Of a stretch of DNA of 64,000 nt, positions 31,720 to 40,545 are shown piece after piece. The notes under the pieces were generated by a model that was not told the DNA's origin, made no database searches, and was given only the letters and a program-made list of their open reading frames with translations. This DNA is from Bacillota bacterium (lineage in GTDB: Bacteria > Bacillota > Clostridia > Acetivibrionales > DTU013), in NCBI GenBank assembly GCA_023426125.1, contig JAFABI010000055.1:1-64000 (forward strand), read 5' to 3'. Each line of letters opens with the position of its first letter. The stretch's first letter is position 1. The translations under genes and the position numbers were made by a program.

Positions 31720-32586
31720 TTATGCTTCTTCCCATCTTCCGGAAGCTCCGCAGGGAAGCACCAATCCCGAAGCTTTTACCGGCAGGCCCACTTCCTCGGC
31801 ATTTAACACGCCTCCAAACTTTTTCCCTACGGACATGGCAAGCATGTTTTTGATAACTGTAGGCGACAAGCCGGTGGTATAGGAGTTAACAAGGAAAAAC
31901 AACGGATTGGGCGTAAGTATATCCATGCAGGCTTTTATCAGTCCGAAGAGCTCATCCTCTATTTTCCACAATTCTCCGTTGGGACCGCGCCCATAGGAAG
32001 GAGGGTCCATGATGACGGCATCGTAAAAGCGTTCCCGCCTTTTTTCCCTGCCCACGAACTTTATGGCGTCGTCGGTGATAAATCTTACCGGATTGGAATG
32101 GAGTCCGGAGAGCATAAGGTTCTCCTTTGCCCGCGTCACCATCCCCTTTGCCGCGTCAACATGGCAAACCTCGGCCCCTGCATATGCACAGGCCACCGTT
32201 GCACCTCCGGTATACCCGAAAAGATTGAGTACGCTTACCTTTCCCGGACGCGATTTTATTCTGTTCATCATCCAATCCCAGTTCACCGCCTGCTCGGGGA
32301 AAAGGCCCGTATGCTTAAAGCCTGTAGGCTCAATATAGAAAGACAATTTGCCATAGCTTATTGTCCACTTTTCCGGAATCGACCGTTTATATTCCCAGTG
32401 CCCGCCTCCGCTGGAGCTCCTGTGATAATGCGCATCAGCGGAAGCCCAGATTTTCTCGCTGGCGGCTACAGGCCAGATTGCCTGGGGATCGGGCCGCCTG
32501 AGCACATATCCGCCCCAGCGCTCCAGCTTTTCTCCGCCGCCGGTATCAAGCAGTTCATAGTCCTTCCAATCATCTGCCTGCAGCAT
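31720..32586 (-). CDS. Class I SAM-dependent methyltransferase, rRNA (RlmI/RlmK)-like
   Basis: A 288-residue protein. Motif I is VLNLFGYTGGATVACA with the acidic VDAAKGM after the next strand; motif IV is IMDPPSYGRGP (D-P-P-[SF]), characteristic of base-modifying enzymes in the RlmI/RlmK group. The N-terminal ~90 residues form an extra beta-rich domain. The start is ATG 32586 with TTTGGAGGAAAC upstream. Its neighbour is a pseudouridine synthase, so the pair looks like an rRNA-modification operon. Confidence 0.85.
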   Translation of the reverse strand: MLQADDWKDYELLDTGGGEKLERWGGYVLRRPDPQAIWPVAASEKIWASADAHYHRSSSGGGHWEYKRSIPEKWTISYGKLSFYIEPTGFKHTGLFPEQAVNWDWMMNRIKSRPGKVSVLNLFGYTGGATVACAYAGAEVCHVDAAKGMVTRAKENLMLSGLHSNPVRFITDDAIKFVGREKRRERFYDAVIMDPPSYGRGPNGELWKIEDELFGLIKACMDILTPNPLFFLVNSYTTGLSPTVIKNMLAMSVGKKFGGVLNAEEVGLPVKASGLVLPCGASGRWEEA

Positions 32587-32656
32587 ATTGTTTCCTCCAA
32601 AAGTGTTCTTCGCAATATAAAAAGAATGTGAACCAAGGTGGAAAGCTCCCCGGTTG

Positions 32657-32914
32657 TCATTGCAAGATTTTTTTATTTCTGTAATACAGTAGAATGTCGA
32701 CCGTTACCATAATACTGTTCAAAGCATACAAAAATATCACCGGATCATAACTATAGATTATTTTGTGCAGTATTCCGGCAATATATCCCGCAACTACTAC
32801 ATATAGAAATACAATGCTCTTCCCGGTGTTCTTGCGGGATTTATAGGATTTGTAGATGGAAAAAGGCCAGGCGGCTCCAAAGCATAGCAGCATAATAATC
32901 TCAAATGGGCTCAT
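32657..32914 (-). CDS. PQ-loop/SemiSWEET-like three-helix membrane protein
   Basis: An 85-residue protein with three predicted transmembrane helices (about 5-20, 33-52, 57-78) and, after helix 1, WPFSIYKSYKSRKNTGKS, which resembles the P-Q-x-x-K-x-x-K-x-K-S pattern of SemiSWEET sugar transporters except that Gln is Phe. Its ATG overlaps the stop of the upstream esterase gene (ATGA), so it is translationally coupled to a carbohydrate esterase. A sugar-transport role is a guess from fold and context. Confidence 0.6.
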   Translation of the reverse strand: MSPFEIIMLLCFGAAWPFSIYKSYKSRKNTGKSIVFLYVVVAGYIAGILHKIIYSYDPVIFLYALNSIMVTVDILLYYRNKKILQ

Positions 32915-33879
32915 TTCTTAGCTTCACCTTTCATGTGGTCTCTTAAGAACCTTAGTTTCACTTCATTATGCACTCTCCCCCCGCCTTCGTGTCCGTTAAA
33001 CGGGTATAGACGGATTTCCCGCGGCGCCCTGATCCGGTTGTAGGAGGCAAAGTACATCCGCGCAGGGCAGACATTATCCTTCAGCCCTACGGAAGCCAAT
33101 ACGGGGCACTGGATCCGGTCGGCCATGTTCATTGTATCGAAATAGCTCAAGGTTTCAAACACTTTTTCTACCCGCCGGGGAAACGCTTTCAGATAATCCG
33201 TTACGGCAGAAAATGAGCCGTTGGCTTCTTCCACCCTTTTTTCAATATCGCTGTTGCTGGGTACGTCCAGCATTGCCAGCCAGGGTCTGTGATCCAGGGC
33301 GCACACTGCCATCCCCAGCGCGCCGCCCTGACTTCCGCCCTCAATAATGATCCTGCCGGCATCCGTTTCCGGCCTGCTGCAGGCAAAATCAACGGCTTTC
33401 ACGCAATCCATGTACACTGCCCTGAAATAGTATTCATATTTATCCAGGATGCCATGACAAACTACGCTTTGCGTCGACCCGTGGGTATAACGTGCATGGT
33501 CACCGGTTTCTCCGCACTGCTGCCTGCAGTCCACCGACAAAACCGCCACCCCCATCATCACCCACTGCATGAAATCGGCCGGCATTCCTCTGTCGCCGGT
33601 AAAGCCGTGGTAATGGACAAGGCATGGAAATTTGTCCTGCTTCAGAAAGGCGGGCACAAGGTACCAGCCATGGATCCTTGTTTCATCAAATCCGTTAAAG
33701 GCAATGTCATAGACTTTGACATGGGGACTTGGGAAATCGTACAGCCGGCTCTCCGGATTTAAAGGCACCCTTCCGGCTGTTTCCAGGGTTTCCTTCCAGA
33801 ATTCGTCAAAATCATCTCTTTTCGTCAAAGGCGGCATATAGCCGGATAGTTCTTCTTCAAACCTGCTCAAATAACTCAT
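32911..33879 (-). CDS. Acetyl-xylan esterase / cephalosporin-C deacetylase (CE7-like)
   Basis: A 322-residue alpha/beta hydrolase of carbohydrate esterase family 7: oxyanion region HYHGFTGDRG, nucleophile elbow GGSQGGALG (Ser), VGLKDNVCPA with the catalytic Asp, and NGHEGGG with the His. CE7 enzymes deacetylate short xylo-oligosaccharides, usually in the cytoplasm; there is no signal peptide here. ATG 33879 (MSYLSRFEEELSGY) is preferred to ATG 33891, which would sit on the AGAAGGG ribosome site. It is coupled to the PQ-loop protein gene. Confidence 0.92.
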   Translation of the reverse strand: MSYLSRFEEELSGYMPPLTKRDDFDEFWKETLETAGRVPLNPESRLYDFPSPHVKVYDIAFNGFDETRIHGWYLVPAFLKQDKFPCLVHYHGFTGDRGMPADFMQWVMMGVAVLSVDCRQQCGETGDHARYTHGSTQSVVCHGILDKYEYYFRAVYMDCVKAVDFACSRPETDAGRIIIEGGSQGGALGMAVCALDHRPWLAMLDVPSNSDIEKRVEEANGSFSAVTDYLKAFPRRVEKVFETLSYFDTMNMADRIQCPVLASVGLKDNVCPARMYFASYNRIRAPREIRLYPFNGHEGGGRVHNEVKLRFLRDHMKGEAKK

Positions 33880-34008
33880 CTTGACTATCATCCCTTCTCT
33901 GCTGGCAATACGATCATGAATATTTTACCATATCTTTCGGTACTATATCATTGAAGTTCAGGTCTGTCAAGTTGAGCGCCCTGCCGGGCGTCGAAAAAAT
34001 AACGGCGT

Positions 34009-34995
34009 TCAGTCCTTATAGCCGTCAGGATGGTTTTTATGCCAATTCCATGCCGTCTCAATGATGGTGGAAAGGTCATTATATTTCGGCTCCCATTTCA
34101 GCTCCTTCTGTATCTTTTCGGAGGAAGCGATCAGGACAGCCGGATCTCCCGCTCTTCTGGGCGCCGTTACTTCCTTGATATCAATTCCTGTAACCTTGCG
34201 CGCCAGAGCAATTACTTCTTTCACAGAAAAGCCCTTGCCGTTGCCCAAATTGTAAATACTGCTTCCGCCGCCGTTGCGGAGCCTTTTCAAGGCCAGAATA
34301 TGGGCCTGTGCCAGGTCGGTGACATGGATGTAATCCCTCACACAGCTGCCGTCAGGAGTACTGTAGTCATCTCCGAAAATTTGAATAGACTCTCTTTTTC
34401 CCAGGGCTGCCTGAAGGATGATGGGTATCAAATGGGATTCCGGCTTGTGGTCCTCGCCGATCTTACCGCTGACGTGCGCTCCGGCGGCATTGAAATACCG
34501 CAAGGATACATAGTTTATCCCGTATGCATTATCCGCCCATTTAAGTGCCTTTTCCACCGAAAGCTTCGTCTCTCCGTATGGATTTGTGGGTAAAGTCCGG
34601 TCGTTCTCCAGTATGGGGATATTTTCAGGTTCTCCATAGGTGGCTGCCGTTGATGAAAACACAATCTTTTTAACGCCGTATTCCTTCATCTTCGTCAACA
34701 GTCTTAACGTTGACACCACATTGTTGTTATAGTATTTCAAAGGATCCGTTACACTCTCGCCTACCAGAGAATCCGCAGCGAAATGAATCACTGCGTCAAT
34801 GGAATTCTCCTTGAAAACCTTATCAAGAAATACATCGTCACGCAGATCGCCCTTATGGAATTTTCCTCCGAGAATGGCGTCTTTATGGCCTTTTTGAAGA
34901 TTGTCAACAATGACTACCTCCTCATTGGCCTCCAATAATTCCGCTGCCGTATGGCTCCCAATGTAGCCTGCGCCCCCTGTAACCAAAATAGCCAC
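34009..34995 (-). CDS. galE: UDP-glucose 4-epimerase
   Basis: A 328-residue extended short-chain dehydrogenase: NAD motif VTGGAGYIGSHTA, catalytic SSTAATYG and Tyr-x-x-x-Lys in NPYGETK, and VRDYIHVTDLAQAH. It interconverts UDP-galactose and UDP-glucose. GTG 34995 with AGGAGG 8 bp upstream is the start. It is the third gene of galT-galK-galE (Leloir pathway), 19 bp after galK. Confidence 0.97.
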   Translation of the reverse strand: MAILVTGGAGYIGSHTAAELLEANEEVVIVDNLQKGHKDAILGGKFHKGDLRDDVFLDKVFKENSIDAVIHFAADSLVGESVTDPLKYYNNNVVSTLRLLTKMKEYGVKKIVFSSTAATYGEPENIPILENDRTLPTNPYGETKLSVEKALKWADNAYGINYVSLRYFNAAGAHVSGKIGEDHKPESHLIPIILQAALGKRESIQIFGDDYSTPDGSCVRDYIHVTDLAQAHILALKRLRNGGGSSIYNLGNGKGFSVKEVIALARKVTGIDIKEVTAPRRAGDPAVLIASSEKIQKELKWEPKYNDLSTIIETAWNWHKNHPDGYKD

Positions 34996-35014
34996 GATCA
35001 TTTCCTCCTATTTT

Positions 35015-36202
35015 CTAAGCTTTGATTTCCCTTCCTCCGTCGCCGGCTTCGGAAATATAGAAGTCAGCCTTTAATCCCGTCTTCTCCAGATAATTCCTTC
35101 CGACTTCATCCACAAAGTTATTTACCGCATCCTCCCGGACGATGCTGACGGTGCATCCGCCAAAGCCTGCTCCCGTCATTCTTGAACCTGCCGTACCTTT
35201 GATTTTCAAAGCCTCTTCCACCAACGTATCAAGCTCGAAGCCTGTAACTTCATACAAATCTCTTAAAGAAGCATGGGATGCCGTCATATATTCGCCGAAC
35301 AATTCAATTTTGTCATCCTGTAAAGCTTCAATCGACTTAAGCACCCTGTCGTCCTCCGCTATTACATGCTCCACTCTTTTCCTTATAATATCGTCTTTTA
35401 TCAAATGCTTATATTGCTCAAACTGTCCGAATGAAATCTCCCCCAGGCAGGTAGCTTCGGGAAGCGCAGGCTTCAGCAATTCAAAGCCGGTTTCGCACTG
35501 GCTTCTTCTTTCATTGTATTTTGATTCTCCCAGGCCCCTCTTTTTGTTTGTATTGGCAATAATGATCTTATAGCCTTTCAGATTCAAGGGCACGTGCTTA
35601 TAGTCCAGATTCCTGCAATTGAGGAATATGGCATGATCCTTCCTGCCCATTGCGGAAGCGAACTGGTCCATAATCCCGCAGTTTACTCCCACATAGTTAT
35701 TTTCGGCCTTCTGGCTGATTAGCGCCATTTCCACCATGTCGATCTCCCTGCTTTTCCCAAAGGCTGGATCACCCAGCGAGATAAGGGTAATTGCCGTAGC
35801 GACCTCAATTGCGGCGGAAGAAGATAGCCCCGCCCCTAATGGAACTGTGTCGTGATACAGCAAGTCACACCCTGTCAGCGTATATCCGGCTTTTTGAAGC
35901 TCATGGGCAACGCCAAGCTGATAATTGCCCCATTTGATGGACCTGTATGTTTCCAGTTCGTCCAGCGATGCTTCCACCTGGATCCCCAGGTCCGTAGCGA
36001 TCAGCCTTATTTTTCTGTCTCCCCTCGGCCTTGCAAGTACTGTGGAATTCAAGGTCAGCGCCGCAGGAAAAACATAGCCGCCGTTATAGTCGGTATGCTC
36101 GCCGATCAGGTTGACCCTGCCGGGCGAGGAGAAAACCCGTATCCCATCCTCATTCCCGCCATAAATCCCGATAAACTTTTTCTTTAAGTCATTGATTGTC
36201 AT
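35015..36202 (-). CDS. galK: Galactokinase
   Basis: A 395-residue GHMP kinase phosphorylating galactose at C1: galactokinase signature GRVNLIGEHTDYNGGYVFP, ATP loop VPLGAGLSSSAAIEVA, and a C-terminal TGAGFGGCTVSIV. GGAGGAATCAC precedes ATG 36202. It is the middle gene of the gal operon. Confidence 0.97.
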   Translation of the reverse strand: MTINDLKKKFIGIYGGNEDGIRVFSSPGRVNLIGEHTDYNGGYVFPAALTLNSTVLARPRGDRKIRLIATDLGIQVEASLDELETYRSIKWGNYQLGVAHELQKAGYTLTGCDLLYHDTVPLGAGLSSSAAIEVATAITLISLGDPAFGKSREIDMVEMALISQKAENNYVGVNCGIMDQFASAMGRKDHAIFLNCRNLDYKHVPLNLKGYKIIIANTNKKRGLGESKYNERRSQCETGFELLKPALPEATCLGEISFGQFEQYKHLIKDDIIRKRVEHVIAEDDRVLKSIEALQDDKIELFGEYMTASHASLRDLYEVTGFELDTLVEEALKIKGTAGSRMTGAGFGGCTVSIVREDAVNNFVDEVGRNYLEKTGLKADFYISEAGDGGREIKA

Positions 36203-36255
36203 TGTGATTCCTCCATCAAAGCTTTTTTGCTCATTCTGCTTCCTGATCCTTCCCG

Positions 36256-37803
36256 TTACCGGAAACCTGCATGATCCATGAATCTCACAAACGCTCTCCT
36301 CCCTGCCTCATTCCTTTTGTATACTCCCGAATCTTCCAGAACCCGCACAAAAACGCTTCCTATTTCATCCCTCAGGATTTTGGCGGTCTCATCCTTTCCG
36401 TTCCCTGTTCCATACTTTGAAATCAAGGTTTTTATCCATGGGACATGCTTGCCCAGCAGTTCATCGCCAACCGCCGTTTCCTCGTCAAAGACCTCTTGAC
36501 CCCCAAGGAAAGGCTCAACCGCCCTGATTTCCTCATCAAGGCGGCCAGGCAGTACTGCAAGTCCCATAACCTCGATGAGTCCGATGTTTTCCTTCTTGAT
36601 GTGGTGCAATTCCGCATGAGGATGGAAAATCCCGTCCGGGTGCTCCCGGGATGTACGGTTGTTTCGCAGGACCAGGTCCAGTTCAAATTCCCCGCCTGCA
36701 TTTTTTCTGGCAATGGGTGTGATGGTGTTATGGGGAACTGTTTCCCCTTTTTCATCGCTGTGGGACAGCACCTGTACTTCGGGGTCGCTGTACCCTCTCC
36801 ATTGCTCAAGGATATATACGGCCATTGCAACCAGTTCAGCTTTATCCGTTCCGGATAATCTTATCACAGACATGGGCCATTTTACAATTCCGGCCTTGAT
36901 CCCCGGAAAGCCCTTGTGGACGAATTCTTTTTCCATCAACGCCTTTTCCATCGGGAATACATGGCGGCCGCCCTGAAAATGGTCATGGCTCAGGATTGAA
37001 CCACCCACGATGGGCAAATCCGCATTTGAGCCGATGAAGTAGTGCGGGAACCGCTCCACATAGTCAAGCAGCCTTATAAAGGTCTCTTTTGACAATTTCA
37101 TCGGACGGTGCTTTTCACAGAAGACAATGCAGTGTTCGTTGTAGTAGACATAGGGTGAGTATTGAAGATACCACTGCTCCCCGTTTAATTCCACCGGAAT
37201 GACCCTGTGATTCTGCCTGGCGGGATGATTGACCCTCCCGGGATACCCTACGTTCTCAAGACATAAAAGGCATTGGGGATAATTGCTCTGCTTGAGGTTC
37301 CGCGCTGCGGCAATGGCTTTGGGGTCTTTTTCCGGTTTTGAGAGATTGACGGTAATCTCAATGTCGCCATAGGACGAAGGCGTCAGCCAGTAGAGGTTTC
37401 TTGCAATCCGGTCCATCCTGATATAATTGGATACGCTGGACAAACGGTAATAATCATCGGTGGCTTTTTCGATGGAATGTTCTCCGGCAGTGGCGTAGAA
37501 CTTTCTGACCACCTCCGATTGCCTCGGCATCAACAAGCCCATTATTTTTGTATCCAGGAGATCCCTGTATGTGACGGTGTTCTCCGTAAGAATTCCCGCA
37601 TCCGCCGCATAATCAAGCAAACTGTCCAATAGTTCCACCGGAGAATCTCCTGCATGGGAAGGAGCCGCTCCGTCAAAGGGTTCCGGCACCTGCAAAAGCT
37701 CCATCAGCGCATTGCGCACAGGAACCGTATCCCATTTATCAATCAGCCCCTGATCAAGTCCGAACTGTATCAGCCTTTCTATTTCATATGCCGCATTTAT
37801 CAT
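36256..37803 (-). CDS. galT: Galactose-1-phosphate uridylyltransferase, Firmicutes type
   Basis: A 515-residue enzyme of the GalT2 type, unrelated in length to the ~350-residue E. coli form. Characteristic segments are RQNHRVIPVELNGEQWYLQY, NEHCIVFCEKHRPMKL, IVGGSILSHDHFQGGRH (active-site HDHFQ) and FHPHAELHHIKKENIGLIEV. It transfers UMP from UDP-glucose to galactose-1-phosphate. It is the first gene of galTKE; the promoter must lie in or beyond the repeat element at 37834-38002. Confidence 0.96.
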   Translation of the reverse strand: MINAAYEIERLIQFGLDQGLIDKWDTVPVRNALMELLQVPEPFDGAAPSHAGDSPVELLDSLLDYAADAGILTENTVTYRDLLDTKIMGLLMPRQSEVVRKFYATAGEHSIEKATDDYYRLSSVSNYIRMDRIARNLYWLTPSSYGDIEITVNLSKPEKDPKAIAAARNLKQSNYPQCLLCLENVGYPGRVNHPARQNHRVIPVELNGEQWYLQYSPYVYYNEHCIVFCEKHRPMKLSKETFIRLLDYVERFPHYFIGSNADLPIVGGSILSHDHFQGGRHVFPMEKALMEKEFVHKGFPGIKAGIVKWPMSVIRLSGTDKAELVAMAVYILEQWRGYSDPEVQVLSHSDEKGETVPHNTITPIARKNAGGEFELDLVLRNNRTSREHPDGIFHPHAELHHIKKENIGLIEVMGLAVLPGRLDEEIRAVEPFLGGQEVFDEETAVGDELLGKHVPWIKTLISKYGTGNGKDETAKILRDEIGSVFVRVLEDSGVYKRNEAGRRAFVRFMDHAGFR

Positions 37804-37833
37804 TCGATTTTACCCAATTCCTTTCTTACTAGT

Positions 37834-38002
37834 GATTATTCAGCTACCTATAGCAGAGGAGAGCATAAGCGTGTCATCGTGGGCGAAACGAAGTGGAGAG
37901 CGGCAATCCATATGCCCATTTTAAAGAGCGTGCATTCTTAGAAAACATGAGATTGCCACGTCGCTTCGCTCCCCGCAACGACAGCCAGGTAACTGAATAG
38001 AC
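37834..38002. repeat. GACTATTCAG interspersed repeat, copy 2
   Basis: Begins GATTATTCAGCTACC and ends GGTAACTGAATAGAC, with inner arms GGGCGAAACGAAGTGGAGAG and CGTCGCTTCGCTCC. It is ~35 bp longer than copies 1 and 3. It fills the galT / AraC divergent region. Confidence 0.8.
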
Positions 38003-38038
38003 ACTCTTACTACATATTTTACCTAACTTTGCGGGAAA

Positions 38039-38073
38039 GTAAATGGCCGGATGTTAGTTAAATATGGTATAAT
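38039..38073 (+). promoter_or_regulatory. Promoter of AraC paralogue 1
   Basis: GTAAATGG (38039-38046) and AAATATGGTATAATG (TATAAT at 38068-38073) have the same sequence and the same 29-bp offset as at 40490-40524. No good -35 is present, which suits activator-dependent expression. Confidence 0.65.
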
Positions 38074-38113
38074 GTTGTATGAATATAATTTGTGATTTGG
38101 CTGAAAGGCACAT

Positions 38114-38941
38114 ATGCTGGAGAAAATTTATATCAAGGAACCGGGCCACACAGAGCTTAATGTGTACCGCTGCGGCATTGAGGATTGCAGCAGCGGGCAT
38201 TCCTGGGGTCCTGCGCTAAGGGACCACTATATCATCCATCATATTTTGGGCGGCAGGGGAATATTCCAGGTAAACGGCAAAACCTATCACCTCGGTGAAA
38301 ATGATTGTTTTATGATCTGCCCGAATACAATCGTCTATTACCAGGCAGACCTGCAGGAGCCATGGAGTTATGCCTGGGTCGGCTTTAACGGCTTCAAGGC
38401 AAAGACCTACCTGAGCCAGGCGGGCCTTAATGCCGGGCATCCGGTGTTCCGATACGATTCCGACAGTTTCCTCAAGGATTGCCTCCGGCGGATGATCGAA
38501 ACCAAGGATCAGCGGAAAGGACGGGAAATCAGGCTGCTGGGACTTCTTTACGAATTCCTTTCAAGACTGGTTGAGACAGGCGTCCATAACGACACGCCGG
38601 AAAAAGGCTCGAACCGAAAGGAGGAATATATAAGAAAAGCCCTCGAATACATCCATATGAACTATTCCAGAAAAATCAACATCGGTGAAATTGCCCACCA
38701 TGTCGGCCTGGACCGCAGCTATTTGTATTCGCTCTTTCTGGAATTCCTTAAAGCATCGCCCCAGGAATTCCTTATTTCCTTCCGGCTGGACAAAGCCTGC
38801 GAGCTGATGGGCAACATCAGTCTCTCCATCGGGGATATTGCCAGATCCGTCGGCTATGAAGACCCGCTCCAGTTCTCCAGGATATTTAAAAAAGAGAAAG
38901 GCTTGCCGCCAAAGGAGTATCGGAAAAACAAGAAAAATTAA
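38114..38941 (+). CDS. AraC-family regulator (paralogue 1)
   Basis: A 275-residue activator. The N-terminal cupin sugar-sensing domain has VYRCGIEDCSSGHSWGPALR, then DHYIIHHILGG and YYQADLQEPWSYAWVGFNGF. The C-terminal AraC domain (about 175-270) has INIGEIAHHVGLDRSYLYSL and SIGDIARSVGYEDPLQFSRI, then FKKEKGLPPKEYRK. GAAAGG precedes ATG 38114. It is divergent from galTKE and about 50% similar by eye to the paralogue at 40546, so both probably respond to galactosides. Confidence 0.92.
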   Translation: MLEKIYIKEPGHTELNVYRCGIEDCSSGHSWGPALRDHYIIHHILGGRGIFQVNGKTYHLGENDCFMICPNTIVYYQADLQEPWSYAWVGFNGFKAKTYLSQAGLNAGHPVFRYDSDSFLKDCLRRMIETKDQRKGREIRLLGLLYEFLSRLVETGVHNDTPEKGSNRKEEYIRKALEYIHMNYSRKINIGEIAHHVGLDRSYLYSLFLEFLKASPQEFLISFRLDKACELMGNISLSIGDIARSVGYEDPLQFSRIFKKEKGLPPKEYRKNKKN

Positions 38942-38981
38942 TTTATACTCTATACGGACGCGCAGTACATGCCCCTGATGG

Positions 38982-39026
38982 ACACAAAAACCCTCCGTTC
39001 GCAAAGAGCGGAGGGTTTTTGTGTGT
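38982..39026. terminator. Bidirectional terminator between AraC 1 and GH4
   Basis: ACACAAAAACCCTCCG pairs with CGGAGGGTTTTTGTGTG across an 11-nt loop; A- and T-tracts on both sides allow termination of both convergent genes. Confidence 0.9.
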
Positions 39027-39085
39027 TTCATTTTCCTGTCACCAGGATATTATACATGTCTCAGAACCATTACGCATCACAAGCC

Positions 39086-40411
39086 TCAAGTGGTGTGTTT
39101 AAACTGCGGCAGCCAGTTCTTATTGGCTTCGAACATTTCATCCACCATCTGTTTTATTTCGGCAAGGCTCAAAACCGCAGAGGTGAGTGGATCGAAGCAA
39201 ACCGCGTGGAATATCTTTCTGGGATCTCCTGTAATCGCACCCTCTACAGCCAACTCTTCACAGCGGGCGCTGGTATTCACCAGGATTGCCAGGTGTTCCG
39301 GCAGCGGTCCTACATGCATCGGATCAAGCCCGCGCCTGGAAGCAAGGACGGGAACTTCCACGCAGCAGCCTTCCGGCAGGTTGTCGACCAATCCGAAGTT
39401 GCGGACATTGCCGTTAAATTCGAACATTGTCCCGTCTCCGAAGATTGCATTGAATATATAGGCTGCATACTCATGCCCTCTTGTCAAATCCACCTCATCC
39501 TTGGAAAGCCATTCATTTATATCATTTTTCCAATTATCTTCCCTCTTCAGGTATTCATACATGATGTATCCATAAACACCGGGATTCCAGCCTGTACCGT
39601 GGGTACAGTACTTCTCTACAAGATCCGGCCTCTTTCTGAACCAGGCATTGTACTCCGAATTATGTCCGCTGGACTCCGTTACATAATAATCCAGGTTGAG
39701 GAACATCTCGTTCCGGACAATTTCCTGATTATAGATTTCCGGTCTGGAGGTTATGGCCTCGCGGATCAAAGGATAGGCGTCCTTGCCTTTCCATTTATAT
39801 TCCAGATAAAAAGCCTGATGGTTGATGCCTGCACACCTGTAAGTTATTTCGTCCATTGGTGCGCCGATCCATCCGGCAAGCATTTCGGCTGTACCCTGTA
39901 CGCTGTGGCACAAGCCGGAAATCGGGACCTTGCTCTGCCCTTGCATAGCCCTGCAAAGCATCGCCATAGGATTGGTATAGTTAAGGAAAATAGCATTGGG
40001 ACAATATTGTTCAATATCCTTGCAGATATCCAGCATGACCGGGATTGTTCTCAAGGCCCTGAATATGCCCGCAGGTCCCCTGGTATCGCCAACATTGATG
40101 TCTACACCGTATTTCTTCGGTATTTCAATATCACTGCGCCAGATATTCACTCCGCCGGCCAGTATTGTACAAATAACCCCGTCCGCATCCTTCAAGGCTT
40201 CAGCCCGGTTCTTGGTGGCAATAACCTTTGCGGGATAATTTCCCGCGGCGACAATCTTGTCGACCGCCTTCTTTATTTCCACAAGGCGGTCGTCGTCAAT
40301 ATCCATAAGGGCTATCGTGCTGTCCGACAATGCCGGAAACGACAGGATATCCTTGACAAGACCTCTGGTAAAGCCAAAACTGCCGGCCCCGATAAACGCA
40401 ATTTTCTTCAT
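39086..40411 (-). CDS. melA: Alpha-galactosidase, glycoside hydrolase family 4
   Basis: A 441-residue NAD- and metal-dependent glycosidase: FIGAGSFGFTRG (NAD site), DIDDDRL, NYTNPMAM, and GLCHSVQG with the metal-binding Cys168 and GINHQA (His198). The CHS motif is that of alpha-galactosidases (MelA) as opposed to phospho-glucosidases. It hydrolyses melibiose/raffinose-type alpha-galactosides inside the cell by an oxidation-elimination mechanism. CTGGAGG precedes ATG 40411. It is flanked by two AraC paralogues; its product galactose would feed galTKE. Confidence 0.95.
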   Translation of the reverse strand: MKKIAFIGAGSFGFTRGLVKDILSFPALSDSTIALMDIDDDRLVEIKKAVDKIVAAGNYPAKVIATKNRAEALKDADGVICTILAGGVNIWRSDIEIPKKYGVDINVGDTRGPAGIFRALRTIPVMLDICKDIEQYCPNAIFLNYTNPMAMLCRAMQGQSKVPISGLCHSVQGTAEMLAGWIGAPMDEITYRCAGINHQAFYLEYKWKGKDAYPLIREAITSRPEIYNQEIVRNEMFLNLDYYVTESSGHNSEYNAWFRKRPDLVEKYCTHGTGWNPGVYGYIMYEYLKREDNWKNDINEWLSKDEVDLTRGHEYAAYIFNAIFGDGTMFEFNGNVRNFGLVDNLPEGCCVEVPVLASRRGLDPMHVGPLPEHLAILVNTSARCEELAVEGAITGDPRKIFHAVCFDPLTSAVLSLAEIKQMVDEMFEANKNWLPQFKHTT

Positions 40412-40489
40412 GATGATATTCCTCCAGAAAAATTTTTCAGTTTACAATATACTACTTACATATATCATTTTATAACTAATTTTTGATAA

Positions 40490-40524
40490 GTAAATGGAAA
40501 CATGCTATGGAAATATGGTATAAT
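40490..40524 (+). promoter_or_regulatory. Promoter of AraC paralogue 2
   Basis: GTAAATGG (40490-40497) and AAATATGGTATAATG (TATAAT 40519-40524) have spacing identical to the promoter at 38039-38073. It lies in the GH4/AraC divergent region. Confidence 0.65.
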
Positions 40525-40545
40525 GCTATATGGGTGATGAAATCA

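Noticed and set aside
38969..40486. 505-codon plus-strand frame opposite the GH4 gene
   Set aside because: It is antisense to a clear alpha-galactosidase; long antisense frames arise from codon bias, and the translation has no recognisable motif.
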